Shown here: one piece after another, positions 36,001 through 48,900 of the stretch
Layout: each line of letters opens with the position of its first letter
Position numbering within the stretch: position 1 is the first letter of the stretch
Assembly (NCBI GenBank): GCA_020002185.1
Contig: CM034532.1
Location: 50,035,349 to 50,099,348, forward strand
Reading direction: 5' to 3'
Origin: Paraescarpia echinospica
Lineage: Eukaryota; Annelida; Polychaeta; Sabellida; Siboglinidae
DNA: 64,000 nt
Position numbers and translations under genes: made by a program
The notes under the pieces: model-generated
What the model was told of the DNA's origin: nothing
What the model saw: the letters and a program-made list of their open reading frames with translations, nothing else
Databases searched by the model: none

Positions 36001-39000
36001 TACTAGTTTTTTAGCAGCCTTATCCTGTTCTGCAAACATTGATAAATTGGTCGGAGAATTTTTTTTCAAATTTGACAGCCCGGTTTTAAAATGGATTCTC
36101 CCTCACTCACCAGTTCTACTTCTAATAATATTATTTGAATGGTTCACAAACACGGAAACTTTGTGGTCTCGTTTTTTTCTGACAATCATATTTGTGGTAA
36201 CAAAAATTTTGTTCTGAATAGGATGATAATTTATCTTCTTAAAATAGTCATATTCATATCATATAAATAATCACATCTAAATGTGTGTTAATCACTCTAG
36301 AATGGACAAGAGGTTCGACAACTGACCCAGATGTAAACACTGTTTGTTAATCATATTTCTGGTCAAATAAAACTAGAAAATGTTTGGATACTTACATATT
36401 CGTGAACTGCAACTCATTAAGATTCTAATGTATCCAAAGACATGGCTATTATTCCAAATATTTACGGCATTTTTATGTGTGGCTTCCGTGGTTCGGTGAG
36501 CGACCTGCAACCACAGTTCCAGCAACTGCCGCCAGATGGAATTGTGTTAACTTTTTGAGTTATTGCCATTTGAACATCATGAATGCTCAACCATGCATTA
36601 TATCCGCTAAGCATTCGAGATGTTCAAACGGCAATAACTCAAAAACTAAAAATAAATCATGGGTACATCCAGTGACATATTAATTTTGTAGATACAATTA
36701 TTATCTTGTACTGTGATATCAAAAAATATTAAATCCCATTGCAAGTTTGAGTATTCGCAATCTTCAAACAGCAATAACTAAAAAAGTAAAAAAAATTCCT
36801 GTGTGCATTTAGTGATACATTTATAGGTAAGATTATTATCTTTACGGTGATATAAAATAATACAAAATTCCAGTAATTTGCAATTTTAGATACGGCCTGA
36901 AACACCAACCCGCATAGATGCACACCATGCTAAATCCTAGTGGTGCTACCTAGTGGTGATGTCACTGCAAACTTTAGGTGTCGCAACAAACTGCAGAAAA
37001 TGTGCAGAAAAGCACGACCAAAAGGGGTCTTGAACAGGGTGACGGAGGGGGTTACAATATTAGTTGAATATCAGGACACTATTTTTAGAGTATATTTCAT
37101 TCAGATTGGGAATAAGAAAGGTTAATTTTGCTTAGTATTTAAGATTAAGAGTTCTTGATTTAATTTTCTGTGCTTGAACTCAAATGAAAACAATGGCAAT
37201 ACAATACCTTGTTAGAAATATGCATGTATTCCGCAAACACTGCTCACTGGTGAAGTTTCATGTGGAGGGGCAGCCTACCTCAGCTCACTGTCCAGAAGCA
37301 GCTAGTTCTTGTTTGTGGATCATTGTAACTGGTGAGCTTTTTCTTAGGTTGTGCAGCCTTTGTATAACAAAATTACCATTTTGTTGCTGTCCAGAGTGGG
37401 TGATTCCAAAAAACATTACCTGATAGTTGTCATACTTGTGTTGTTTTATTACTCGTAGACACAATCAATAACAATTCACATTGGTCATTATTTATTACTA
37501 ATTTAAATGTAAAATTTTGAGTAGTTTTAACTCAGTTTGATGCTGTGTAAATATATGTTTATTCTTAATATTATTTATATTCTCTAGGTGCACTATGACA
37601 AATCATTTATACAGAGCTACGTACCGTACTCCCGCATCAACCACGTCGTAGAGAATATCAAGGGAGGGCCACGGCCAGAATCAACATCTGAAAAGAAGTT
37701 TGCCACACACCTCTTTCAGGCAAGCTGAGTGTTCTGTTCTGTTGATGCCTCTAAAGTTATTATTTAAATGTGTGTTCACATGTCCAAATGCTGTAGCATG
37801 TGATTGGTGCTGTCTGTCTGTTAATCCATCTCTGACTGCCGGCAGCAGTAGAGCTAATTATAATCAGATGTGCATAGTGACAACATTTGGTATATGCCTT
37901 CATAGTTCATGTTATCAATCGCTCACCCTGCATTTGGAAAGAACAACTGCAATTTGGCCATGAGCTCTTGGTATGTCATTAATAGGCCATAAGAACACAT
38001 ACATACTGGTATCTATCACTGATGTACAGTCCTACAATATTAATTTTTCACTGTAACTTTAGTTGCATGATATCTGTTTGAGATAAACAGTAAACCTAGG
38101 ATATAACGAATTCGCTTATAAAAAAAATGGCTCATCAAGTGTGATAATATAAAGATTTAACAAGATTGCCACCCAGAGAATTAACTCTAGGTGGCAGGTG
38201 GACAAGGAAGCCCTTTGGCTTATCGAGAGTCCGACCCTTTTATCTATGTGTATCCCGCCCGTCTGAGGTATGTGTCGATTTTATTTTTAAACATATTCAC
38301 GCTACTAGCACCCACACAATCAGCAGATAATCTATTCCATTCATTTACAGTCCTTTGTGAAAAAGAAAACTTTCTTATATCCAATCTTCTCTGCTCCTTT
38401 GCCAATGTAAGTTCATGTCCTCTAGTCCTTCTATATTTCTTAACTGAGAAAAAAATATTTCTATCAATATTTTCATAACCCTTCAATATTTTAAACACTT
38501 CTATCTGATCTCCTGGTCTCTAGTGTTGTTAAACCGCATTTTTTTAGGCGTATTTCGTAACTAAGATCCCTCAGTTTTGGTATCATTTTAGTTGCTCTCC
38601 TCTGCACTCTTTCTAGCATATCTATGTCCTTCCTGCGATATGGCCTCCACGCTTGAATACAATATTCTAAATGAGGCCTAACTATTGTTTTGTACAGCGG
38701 TGTTATTAGCTCTTTTTCCTTATATGTTATGTTTCGCCTAATTAATCCAAGGATTTGATTTCCCTTTGAAGCTGCAATTCCGCACTGCTCTGAAACCTTC
38801 ATATCAGCACTAATGGTTAACCCTAAGTCCTTTTCTTTTACAGTAGTACTTAGTACAGTACCCCCCATTGTATATTCTACCTCTTCGTTCCCATGTCCTG
38901 TGTGGAGGCATTTACATTTCCCAAAATTGAACAGCATTTGCCACTTTTCAGACCATTTGATCAACCTGTCAAGATCATCTTGTAAATGCTGTCTATCTCC

Positions 39001-42000
39001 ATCACTTTTAATCCTTCTAAACACTTTTGTATCATCCGCAAATTTCAACACCTTGCTTGTTATTTCATCATCCAAATCGTTGATATATATTAAGAATAAT
39101 ATAGGTCCTAATACTGATCCCTGTGGTACCCCACTCAATACCGATTTCCAGTTTGAAGCCTCCCCATCAACTACTACACGTTGTCTTCTGTCAATCAGCC
39201 ATTGTTCTATCCAGTTTATTATACCATTTCCTATGCCATTGGCCTTTAGTTTAAGCAGTAATCTTTGATGTGGTACTTTGTCGAAAGCTTTTTGAAAATC
39301 TAAGTAGACGATATCTACTGGTGATCCCTCATCTACCCACTTAGTGATGTCTTCCAAAAAACATAACATATTTGTTAAGCATGACCTCGCTTTAAAAAAA
39401 CCATGTTGAGATGGGTTAATCAAGTTGTGTTTAACAAGAAAATGCTAATGCTAATTTGTTCTACAATTTCCAATAGTAGTTTGGGTGGAATACCATCCAC
39501 ACCAGGTGATTTATTATCCTTCATAACCCTTATTTTCTTAGCTACCATTTCCGGGGTTACAATTAATTGTCCTAAATAGTCTGAATCTGCCCCCTTGAAC
39601 TTAGCCTCTGGTACTGGCAGTGAACTAATATCTTCCCTGGTAAAGACTGAACTAAAGTACTCATTCAGGTCTTCTGCCATTAAGAATCCCTCTGATATTA
39701 TATTTCCAGCACTATCTTCTAGAGGACCGACCTTATCTCGAACTTTCTGTTTGCTTCGAACATACGCATACAAACTCTTGCTGTCATGTTTTATATTACT
39801 AGCTAATTGTTGTTCATAGCTTCTCTTTGAATTTCTAATTTCAGCTGTAGCTTGGTTAAGTGCTTCTTTATAACTGTTGTAGTCTTCATCATTTCCAGTA
39901 CATCTATATGACTTCCACATCATTTGTTTATACTTAATTTTTCTAATGGCTTCTTTCGATAAGTGTTTCTTTTTGGACCGTTTTCCTTGTTTTTTGAAGG
40001 GTACAAATTTATCGACTATGCACTTAATTTCACTCTTTAATATATTCCAGCATTCTGTTGCCGTCTTATTTTTCAGTGTGTTATTCCAGTCTATCTTTGC
40101 TAAATATTTCCTCATGTCCTTATACCTTCCTTTGTGGAAATTTCTCCTATACTGCTTTTTACTATTCCTTTCTGATTTTACTTTGATGGTAAAATGTATC
40201 TGGTTGTGATCACTACTCCCCAGTGGCTCACATATCTTGACATTGTCAACTAATTCATTCTGTGAGGACAAAACTATGTCTAACACATTCTCACCCTGGT
40301 TGGTTCTAGCACATGTTGAGAAAGGAATGTATCTTGAACTAAAACTAAAAACTTGTGGTCCTCACTCCCCATACTCTGTAGAGATTTCCATTGTATATGC
40401 CCATGGTTAAAGTCCCCCATAATAATACAGTTCCGTTTGCTTACTTCCCTTATAGCGTTTTGTATTTTTTCATTCTCTTCTATGCTTATGTTTGGACTTC
40501 GATAAACTAACCCAACTGTTAACGTTGAGTTTCCTGTAACTATGTTACACCAAACAGCTTCTTCGCAATCTGCTTCTCTTTCTAATTTTATTTCATAAGC
40601 CTGAATAGATTCTTTAATATATAAAATAACTCCACCTCCCTTTCTTCCTATTCTATCTTTTCTAAACATTACATATCCTGTCAGTCCCAATTCAGCATCT
40701 GATATATCGGTGGTGGTCCAGGATTCGGTTATACCTATTATATGAGGGTCAATATCTTCTACCATAATGTTTAGTTCATTTCTTTTGTTTACTACACTCC
40801 TTGCATTTAAACAAACATATTTATATCCAGCTTCAGGAGAGTTTTCCACACTGTTATTTGCTGATTTATTTGTGCTGTCTTTATCTATGCCTCCATTTTC
40901 AGGCTTTTCTGTGAGTCCCCCCTGCGAATCTAGTTTAAATAGATACAACCTGTCCCACTGTCAACAGATCGCAGCAGGTTCTCTGAGAAAACTGCTGCCC
41001 CCTTTCCACTAAGATGGAGGCCATCTCTCATGTACATATCTTCCCTCCCAACAAAGTATCCCCATAAATCTGTGAATCCCACCCCCTCTTCCTCACACAT
41101 CTGCTCAACTAGTGCGTTGATTGCCATCCTCTTACAGTTTCTATACGTTGCCCCCCTTCCTCCCATTACTGGCAAAATTCCTGACAGAATAACCTGTTCA
41201 ACTCTCGTCTTCTTTACCTTCCTCACTAACTGTCTATACTTCTGTATTATCGCAGTTGTTCCCTCCCTGTCAGCATTATTTGTTCCTACATGTACCAGTA
41301 TAGACCCCCCTTGCCATGTCCCAATACCTTCTCTACCCTGTCAGTTACATGTTCAATCCTAGCCCCCGGTAAACAAACAACGATGTCCTTCCCCTCGCTC
41401 AGTGCCTTGTCCGTCTTTCTCATAATGGAGTCGCCCATAAACACCCTCTCTTTCCTCATTGCCCCCTCAATCACTGCCTTAGAATAGCTCCTTCTTCGGT
41501 TTGCATCTGTCTGGTTGTTGTCTTTCCCCCCTGTCGTCTTCTCTCCTGTCACACTCTCTTCCGATCCATTCTTTCCTGTCACTTTTTCTCTTGTTAAAGG
41601 GGTTACAAATCAACAATCAATCTTGCATGATCCATGCACATTCTAGTTTACAAAAATAACAAAACTTAATATATTGACTCAATGTTTGTTATTGTTATCA
41701 ATGTTTTATTAGCAATAACTCAACAAAAATCTCAGCTTTAAGAAATATTCATTACCATCTATACAAACCCATGTAATAAAATTAAGCACTTTTTTGTTTG
41801 TTCTACTATAATAAAATTTTGGGCGTATGAATGTTATAATTCTCAAATGATCTGATTTTTATGGGGTCAAAACGTCTGTTTTTAAAAAAAATTAATTAAA
41901 AAAAATATAACAAATAAACATCAGCATTTAACATCTTAATTATGTCATACACAACACTAACCACCGTAGCACTTCTACAAAAACGTCAAAACAGTCGGAC

Positions 42001-45000
42001 AATTTGTCTTGATACATTAAGCATTTGAGTTGACATAGGTACCAAATGTGTTACACTCCTGACATTATACTTGTCTTGTTTTAAAATTAAATGTGATTGA
42101 AATCAAACAAACTGTGATTGTTTTCCATGATGCAACATAGTAAGTGCTTGAGCATGGTACAAATCATGTGTATCTAAAATGTGCCTACCACAAATTAAGC
42201 CATTTTCTATTGGTTCAACCACGTTATTCGTGTAACAGTAGATAATATTTCTAGTATCTGATCAATAGTATAATCAATATTGAACATCTTAACTAGTATG
42301 GAGGCCTCCCTGGTAACAAGACAACTTCTACAAACAATTTCAAACCAGTTGTACAACTTGGCACCTGGACCAAATTTGTTACACTCCTGACGTTATATTT
42401 GTCCAGTTTTAAATAAGATCGGGCAAGCATTTTGTTATAAAAATGCAATTTTTGACCTAATACAACTTTTTAATTAATATATTGAATCTCATAATATTAC
42501 ACATGTCCAAGAACAACAATGTATACAATTAGTACGCAAAATACGAGATGGATGTGAATGATAGTTTTCAAGATATCATGTTTTCAAAATGATGTTTTGG
42601 TAGTGTAGCAAGCAAAAAATTGAAAAATACAACTTGGGCACATAAAAATATGAACACCTGGAAGATAAATTTGACATTAAAATAAGTTTCATTGAGCTAT
42701 GTCATGTTGTTTGGTTTTTATCTGACCTTTTGTGAATGGGTGTCCTTTCTCTGATCACCTTGAGTCAGGGAAATTTATCAAAACTAAAACTGTTCTGGGG
42801 ACCGTTTCACTAAAATAGCTCTTAAGGAAAATCCATGCTAGAACAGAATCTGACGGAAAAATCAAGGAGTATCTTCAAAATGCATTTCACTAACGTGATC
42901 GTTAAATTACTCTTAAGGCAAAGAGCGATATTTCCATCATGATAATCAATAATCTACACAGTTGGCATAATTTGGCAAAAGAGATTGTTGTCCAAAAATA
43001 AATAAAAATTTGGTCCAACAACCACTTGTCAGCAACATATGATTGTTTGTTCACTGTGCAAAGAATTGAAACAAAATCTTGCAGAAGCCGCTGAAATATC
43101 ACAGGAGACACTTTCTGCATCACACACAGTGCATTGTTTTGACAGGAGCGTCATTGTTGACAATTTTCAGTTTACAAGAGCGTAGAGAGCACCAACAACT
43201 TAAACAAAAATTATGCTGTCGAGTATAGTGACATGAAGGGCAGTACTGCCGTGCAATGGCAAAAGGGTGCAAGTAACAACGAGGTGCTTTTGAGATATTG
43301 GACAAAATGCGTTTTTCTTTTGCGCATTTTTGCATGTTACGGCTCAGCAATTATTCACAGTTGCATGAACTACTTGACTATGTGTATTTATAAGATTGAC
43401 TAGTACTCTGGGTTTTACACAGTGTCTGGTGACTTAGTGTCACTTACTCCCTTTTGTCATTTTATTAGGCGATCGATATCAAAATAATTCTAAGACAAAA
43501 GGAAACAAGTGGTATTAAGTCATGTCAGAACAAACTATAACTGGAGATGGCAAAATTATATTGAAAAATGACAGCACACAATCATTAAAACACAATTTTA
43601 ATCTGTAAGTTGATTTACTGTTAAACCAAATTTAATCAGTCAATTGATTAACTATGATGTCCCTCGGGGATGCAAATTGCAAACTTGCAGTTTTGTATTA
43701 TCATTGCAGATTGACATTCTTGCTTTAAAACAGCAATTAAACAAAAGTACTGGTATAAAAGCAAAAGCTACGACAGGTAGGGTAGTCTTCATTGTTTCAC
43801 TCGGCATCAATCATGTCAAAAGAAGTGTCGTTGACAGGCATTCCACTCCAGAACTGAACTCTGTTCACTGGCATCAACGGACCAAGCTTTTTGACAATGT
43901 CGTTGCACTTGCTCTGTGGCACACCACGAGGTCCGTCTTTCACATCAAAAGTTCCTCCTCTGAGAAGATGGGTCGCTGTCCTTTTCATCAGGAATTCACC
44001 TGACTGGAACTCATCTTCAGTCATTTCTAGAAGAGTTTGCTTGTCCCCCTTCTGAATTGTACCACGTTCACGTGACCCAACGTCGGCTTCTTCGTGGATT
44101 TTGCTGAACTTCCACCATTTTCTCAAGAACGAAAATCTGCATGACTCAAGAGAATGACTGTTCCAGATTTCCTTATCACGCTTGCAAAATCCGAGATGTC
44201 ATAGACATTCTTCTTGGACCTCATACCTGTCTCGACCTGTGCAAGCCCGGAGTCGGCTGACATGAAAGTGTGTCCTTTCACCAGATACTTGATAGTGATG
44301 GTGTGTGGGCATGACAGAGATGTATGACAAATTGTCTTATACAATGCGAATTATAAGAATTTAGTAATGCGTTTTTTTTTTAAATTCGGAAATGCCTGAA
44401 GTTCGGACAGCAACTAAATAAAAGTTGGCCCAGTCATGAAATATGCAAATATGTTTTACTCACTCGTATACGTATGATAACTATTACAATAATAAAATAA
44501 TTTAAGAAACATGTTAAACTTGATGTCGATGTTGAATTATTATGGCGATGGGTGATAATCATTATTGGCATGAGTAATGATGTAATGATCGTTTAGAATT
44601 ATATCATTGTATTATACAAATAATGTACATGTGTATACACACCACTGTGTTAACATACAACACATAACATATATCATCATCATCATTTAGAGGCAGTGTT
44701 TCCAGGCTCTGCTGGATTCGCCTTTATTCCAATTGCCCTCTTCCACTTGACACGGTCCCGTGCATCCCGATGGGCGATACCCATCAGATTTCTTGGTCTG
44801 CCGACGGGAGCTGTCCACTCCACCACTAACTTTGTACAGCCCTTCACCCAGTCCTCATCGTCCTTTCGCTCTTCATGCCCGTACCACCTCAGCCTGCTTC
44901 CTCTGATCACATCCCCAATCGCCTCCACTCCTACTCTTCTTCTAAGCTCTGCACTGGGCTGTCTGTCGCTGAGTGATGCGCCACACATCCATCTCACCAT

Positions 45001-45875
45001 CCTCATCTCAACCCTTTCCATCCTCGTGTCATGATCGGTCCTTATGGTCATGATCGGTCCTTATGGCCCACGTCTCACACCCATACAACAGGCAACTTCT
45101 GACACAAGCTGTGTACACCTGGCCCTTCATCTTCAGGGGGGCGCTTTGGAAGTCAAGAAGGGTGTTAATTCCCTGAACTTCTGCCAGGCACACATCACTC
45201 TCGCTGTTACCGCTGCATCCACCCCACCCTTCGCACTAAGCATGTCGCCCAGGTAGCAGAAGTTGTCTACTCTGTTGTATGTCTCTCCATCCACCTCCAA
45301 GCCCTCTTCCGTCGCTTCTGCAGGTGGTACCTCTCCCCGGCACCTCTTGCACACAAACGTTGCGTTCACTGCTTGCAGGCTACCCTTCACACCACTGCAT
45401 CTCCTGTGGACCCACTTCGTACACGATGTACACTGAAGCGAGTTTGTGGCTACACCCTTGCTACAGACTCCACATGGCCATGCACCAAACTCTGACATCA
45501 CTCCTCTGTCACCTATGCTGACCATCACCTTCGACTTCCCGGCGTTCACCTTCAGTCCTTTGGCCACCAATCTCGTGCGCCACTCCACCAGCTTCCTTCT
45601 TAGTTCTTCCCTGGTCGTTGCCATAAGGACGAGATCATCTGCATACAGCAACTCCCAGGGCAGTCCTCTCGCCTCCTTCGTCACCACGTCCATCACAATG
45701 GCAAACAGCAGTGGGCTCAATACTGAGCCCTGGTGCACCCCCACCTTCACCTCAAAGCTGCTGTCTCCATGCCCTGTCCTCACCACGGGGCTCGCCTCAC
45801 TGTATAACGTCATCACTGCCTTCACCAGCCACTACTCCACACCCGATTTTCTCATGGCCCATCTCATCATATATA

Positions 45876-45910
<35 letters not shown>

Positions 45911-48900
45911 TGAACCCTTTTAATATAGCATGTGCTGCTTTTAGGATTTTATGTACATACATATATATATATATATAACATAAAATCCTAAAGGCAGTAC
46001 ACGCTATATTAAAAGGGTTCAACACTTTCAGCAGACTGGCTTTGTCTTTGGTTTGCGGTGCCTTATGCATATTTGGTTAGGAGTATTATATACCTGTATA
46101 TATATATATATATATATATAGTGTCATGTAATCACCCATCCATCAAACCGCAAAATATATTTGCAAAATTCATGGTACCGCTTTCTCCCGCTTCACTGAG
46201 TAAGAGAGCAGCGCATTGATTGGATGTTTTGTCCTAATAACGTGTCGCGTTATTGGACATTCAGTTACTCCCTTTTGTCATTGTAAAATACAATTCCATT
46301 GTCACTTGCACCCTTGTGCCTTGTCATTTATAGCCAATCTAAGCGCTAAACAGTGTTATTTATTATATAATAAGATGGCACTTTCTCCAAAATGTGCGAT
46401 TATGATATTAACTCATTTATGGTAAAAATGTCACTTGCAACCCTTTGCCGTTGCACGGCAGAGTAGTGCGCAGGTTCAGTTAGATACAGTGTAAATTTTG
46501 CTCATAATTGATTAACAAATGTCACAACAACCTTGACCTTCGCAAAGCTGTAAACCGCTATGCACACGTCAACCGGTCACGACACTGATGTCGTGTAAAC
46601 AAATCATGCTTTAGCAAACTTTTAATCGCTAACATTTGGAAGACTTATTTGGCTATTAACAACTGGTTCTCTGGGTGAAAGTGGACCCAAATTAACATGC
46701 AATTAGTAAATTCTAGCTGTTTATGATAGTTAAAGAATGGTGTAACGTCGTCTTAGAAATTGGCATTTTTAGGACCGTTTTTGGATGAATTGTTAGTGAA
46801 ACGCAGTTTTTCATTTTCGCTCTTAGGTAAGGAGAATACTCGATTTTATGGAGCAAAATCGGGTGTAAGGGCTCTTAAGATTGTTAGTGAAACGGTCTCC
46901 TGGACCTGAAACCAGAACAACCATTACAACGTAATAAAGTAATTACATGAAGAAATAATGGAATATTTCTAATGTACTTTAGTTAGAGAGTTAAGTTCTA
47001 TACAAAATATTGCTTTGCAGAAGTATAACTGTTTTATTTATAAAATAATATTAAATTAAAACTATCTGTAATCGCATATTTAAGACAAACACTGTTTCTT
47101 TGTAATTTTGTAAATTTGGATATTCGCTTTAAAATATATTAGTGTACATTTCAAAATTATTTGATCACATAGCAAAAAGAACAACCAACATACATTCTTA
47201 CCGAAGTTATTGACATTAATCTCAGCCCACCGTGCATTCCACTATCGACACTACTTTATTATATGATATTATCTTAAATAGATATTATACAATAAATACA
47301 ATTTCCCATGTGTATCCATAGATCGTATATGCAATTTGAAAGTCGGCCTAAATAGCAATGACACACCAACATATTCTCGTCAGTCGGACATGGGCTATCC
47401 GACAGTGCCGTTTGCCAGCATTCCTGTTATTTACTATATTTTGTAATTCCATAATCATTTTTAACATAACACATACATGTTACAGTATACATAAAACATA
47501 TTGGATCATGTAAAGTTGGATAACAAAGAACGAAAATAGCACAAAGTATTTTTAGCAAAATGTCAGTTAGCGACGGGTATTGTGCACCCCTCACACCAAA
47601 GATTGACCTGTACTACACTACTAGCGTCTGTTGCCAAGTCCAATGTAGTTTGAGAATTAAAATTGGTCATAGGATGATGTTTTTTATTGGAAAGTGGATT
47701 GCTTCTAATGCAGCCACTTTTGGGCATAAAGATAGTAGGAATGTGCTGTCTAACATGCAAACCAGATGCGAAACTGAACCCTTGTACAGCCCCATCAAAG
47801 TTTCTCGGGCACACATTCCTACAACATGACGACAATATTACAGACATACATTTGTTGCTATAAAGGTATAAAACCACTACGAATATAAACCTAAGCAAAC
47901 AGTACAAACATTCCATCACCAATAGACACATGCAATTACAAAAAGGTGGGGCCATTTATTTTATCGCGATAGGAGATCCACTTTTAACAGTAAACAAATA
48001 CTCAAATTATTTGCTACAGTTATCAATGCAATATTATTTGTTGTGTAGAGCATATTTGTTTGCAGTTAGGATCCACAATATGCCGAAATATCCTGCATAC
48101 GCATCGAATAAAATATTAGAAACTTAACTCACTGCATGAGTAGCAAGCGAGCTACTGAAGCCGCACTAAGCGTCGACCCAAGGGTAAAATTTGCAAATCT
48201 TTCACCTTTTTAAGTGTTGGCACGGCAACAAATTAAATATAATTTTTACAAAACAACATTTATTTGATTCCAAATGTAATGCAGAATCGATTGGTGATAA
48301 GCACTAATCAATCTGATGTGAAATAGTGAAGATATTAGCAAAAGATGACAGCAACACATAGTCTTATGTTACATTCGCATGTGGCCGGCACATTTTTCTT
48401 CATTCGGACAAGTGCTCATCACTGTTCTGTGAAGAAGCATGATTTACTCTTCATTTTTCAACCTGACCGGAGCGCAGTGTTACGCTCAGCGCCAGCATGA
48501 GAACATAGCATCTTACCACAGGCAGCATGTCGTGCCATGGCCTGTAGTTCGTTGATTCATGGGTTTTGGAAGCCTGCTGAACTCACAGTTTTTTTAGTTA
48601 TAATAAAATTTTATGAATGAACAAACAACATATTGACGTTTGTAATGGTGCAAATTTTATTTTAATACATATAATCGCAAGGACTGGAGTACAAATTGAA
48701 ATAGGTCAATTTCACTGAAAAATCCTTGCCCAAGCCTATTTTAAAATTAAATGTAATTGAAATCAAACAAACTGTGATTGTTTTCTCTGATGCACCATAC
48801 TGCTTGAGTATGGCACAAATCATGTGTTTTTAAAAAGTGGCTACCACAAATTAAGCCAATTTTTATTGGCTCAAGCACTTTTTTGTGTAATAGATGATAA

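Larger units (their letters stand above)
42798..46899. mobile_element. 4.1-kb TIR DNA transposon carrying a nested LINE
   Basis: The left end GGGACCGTTTCACTAA and right end TTAGTGAAACGGTCTC are imperfect terminal inverted repeats, flanked by CTG on both sides (42795-42797 and 46900-46902), a candidate 3-bp target duplication. Subterminal inverted segments support the unit: GGCAGTACTGCCGTGCAATG near 43230 and TTGCCGTTGCACGGCAG near 46447. Inside are transposase-like remnants on the minus strand (43797-44344), an RTE-like LINE (44683-45845) and a hairpin (45910-46022). PIF/Harbinger elements make 3-bp duplications, but the superfamily is uncertain. Confidence 0.65.

Noticed and set aside
38813..39268. 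Plus-strand open frame of 151 codons
   Set aside because: Lies antisense within the CR1 RT coding region; a shadow.
47560..47955. Overlapping open frames on both strands near 47.6-47.9 kb
   Set aside because: No domain, no splice signals in a consistent phase, and not compatible with ACP6 frame; probably chance.
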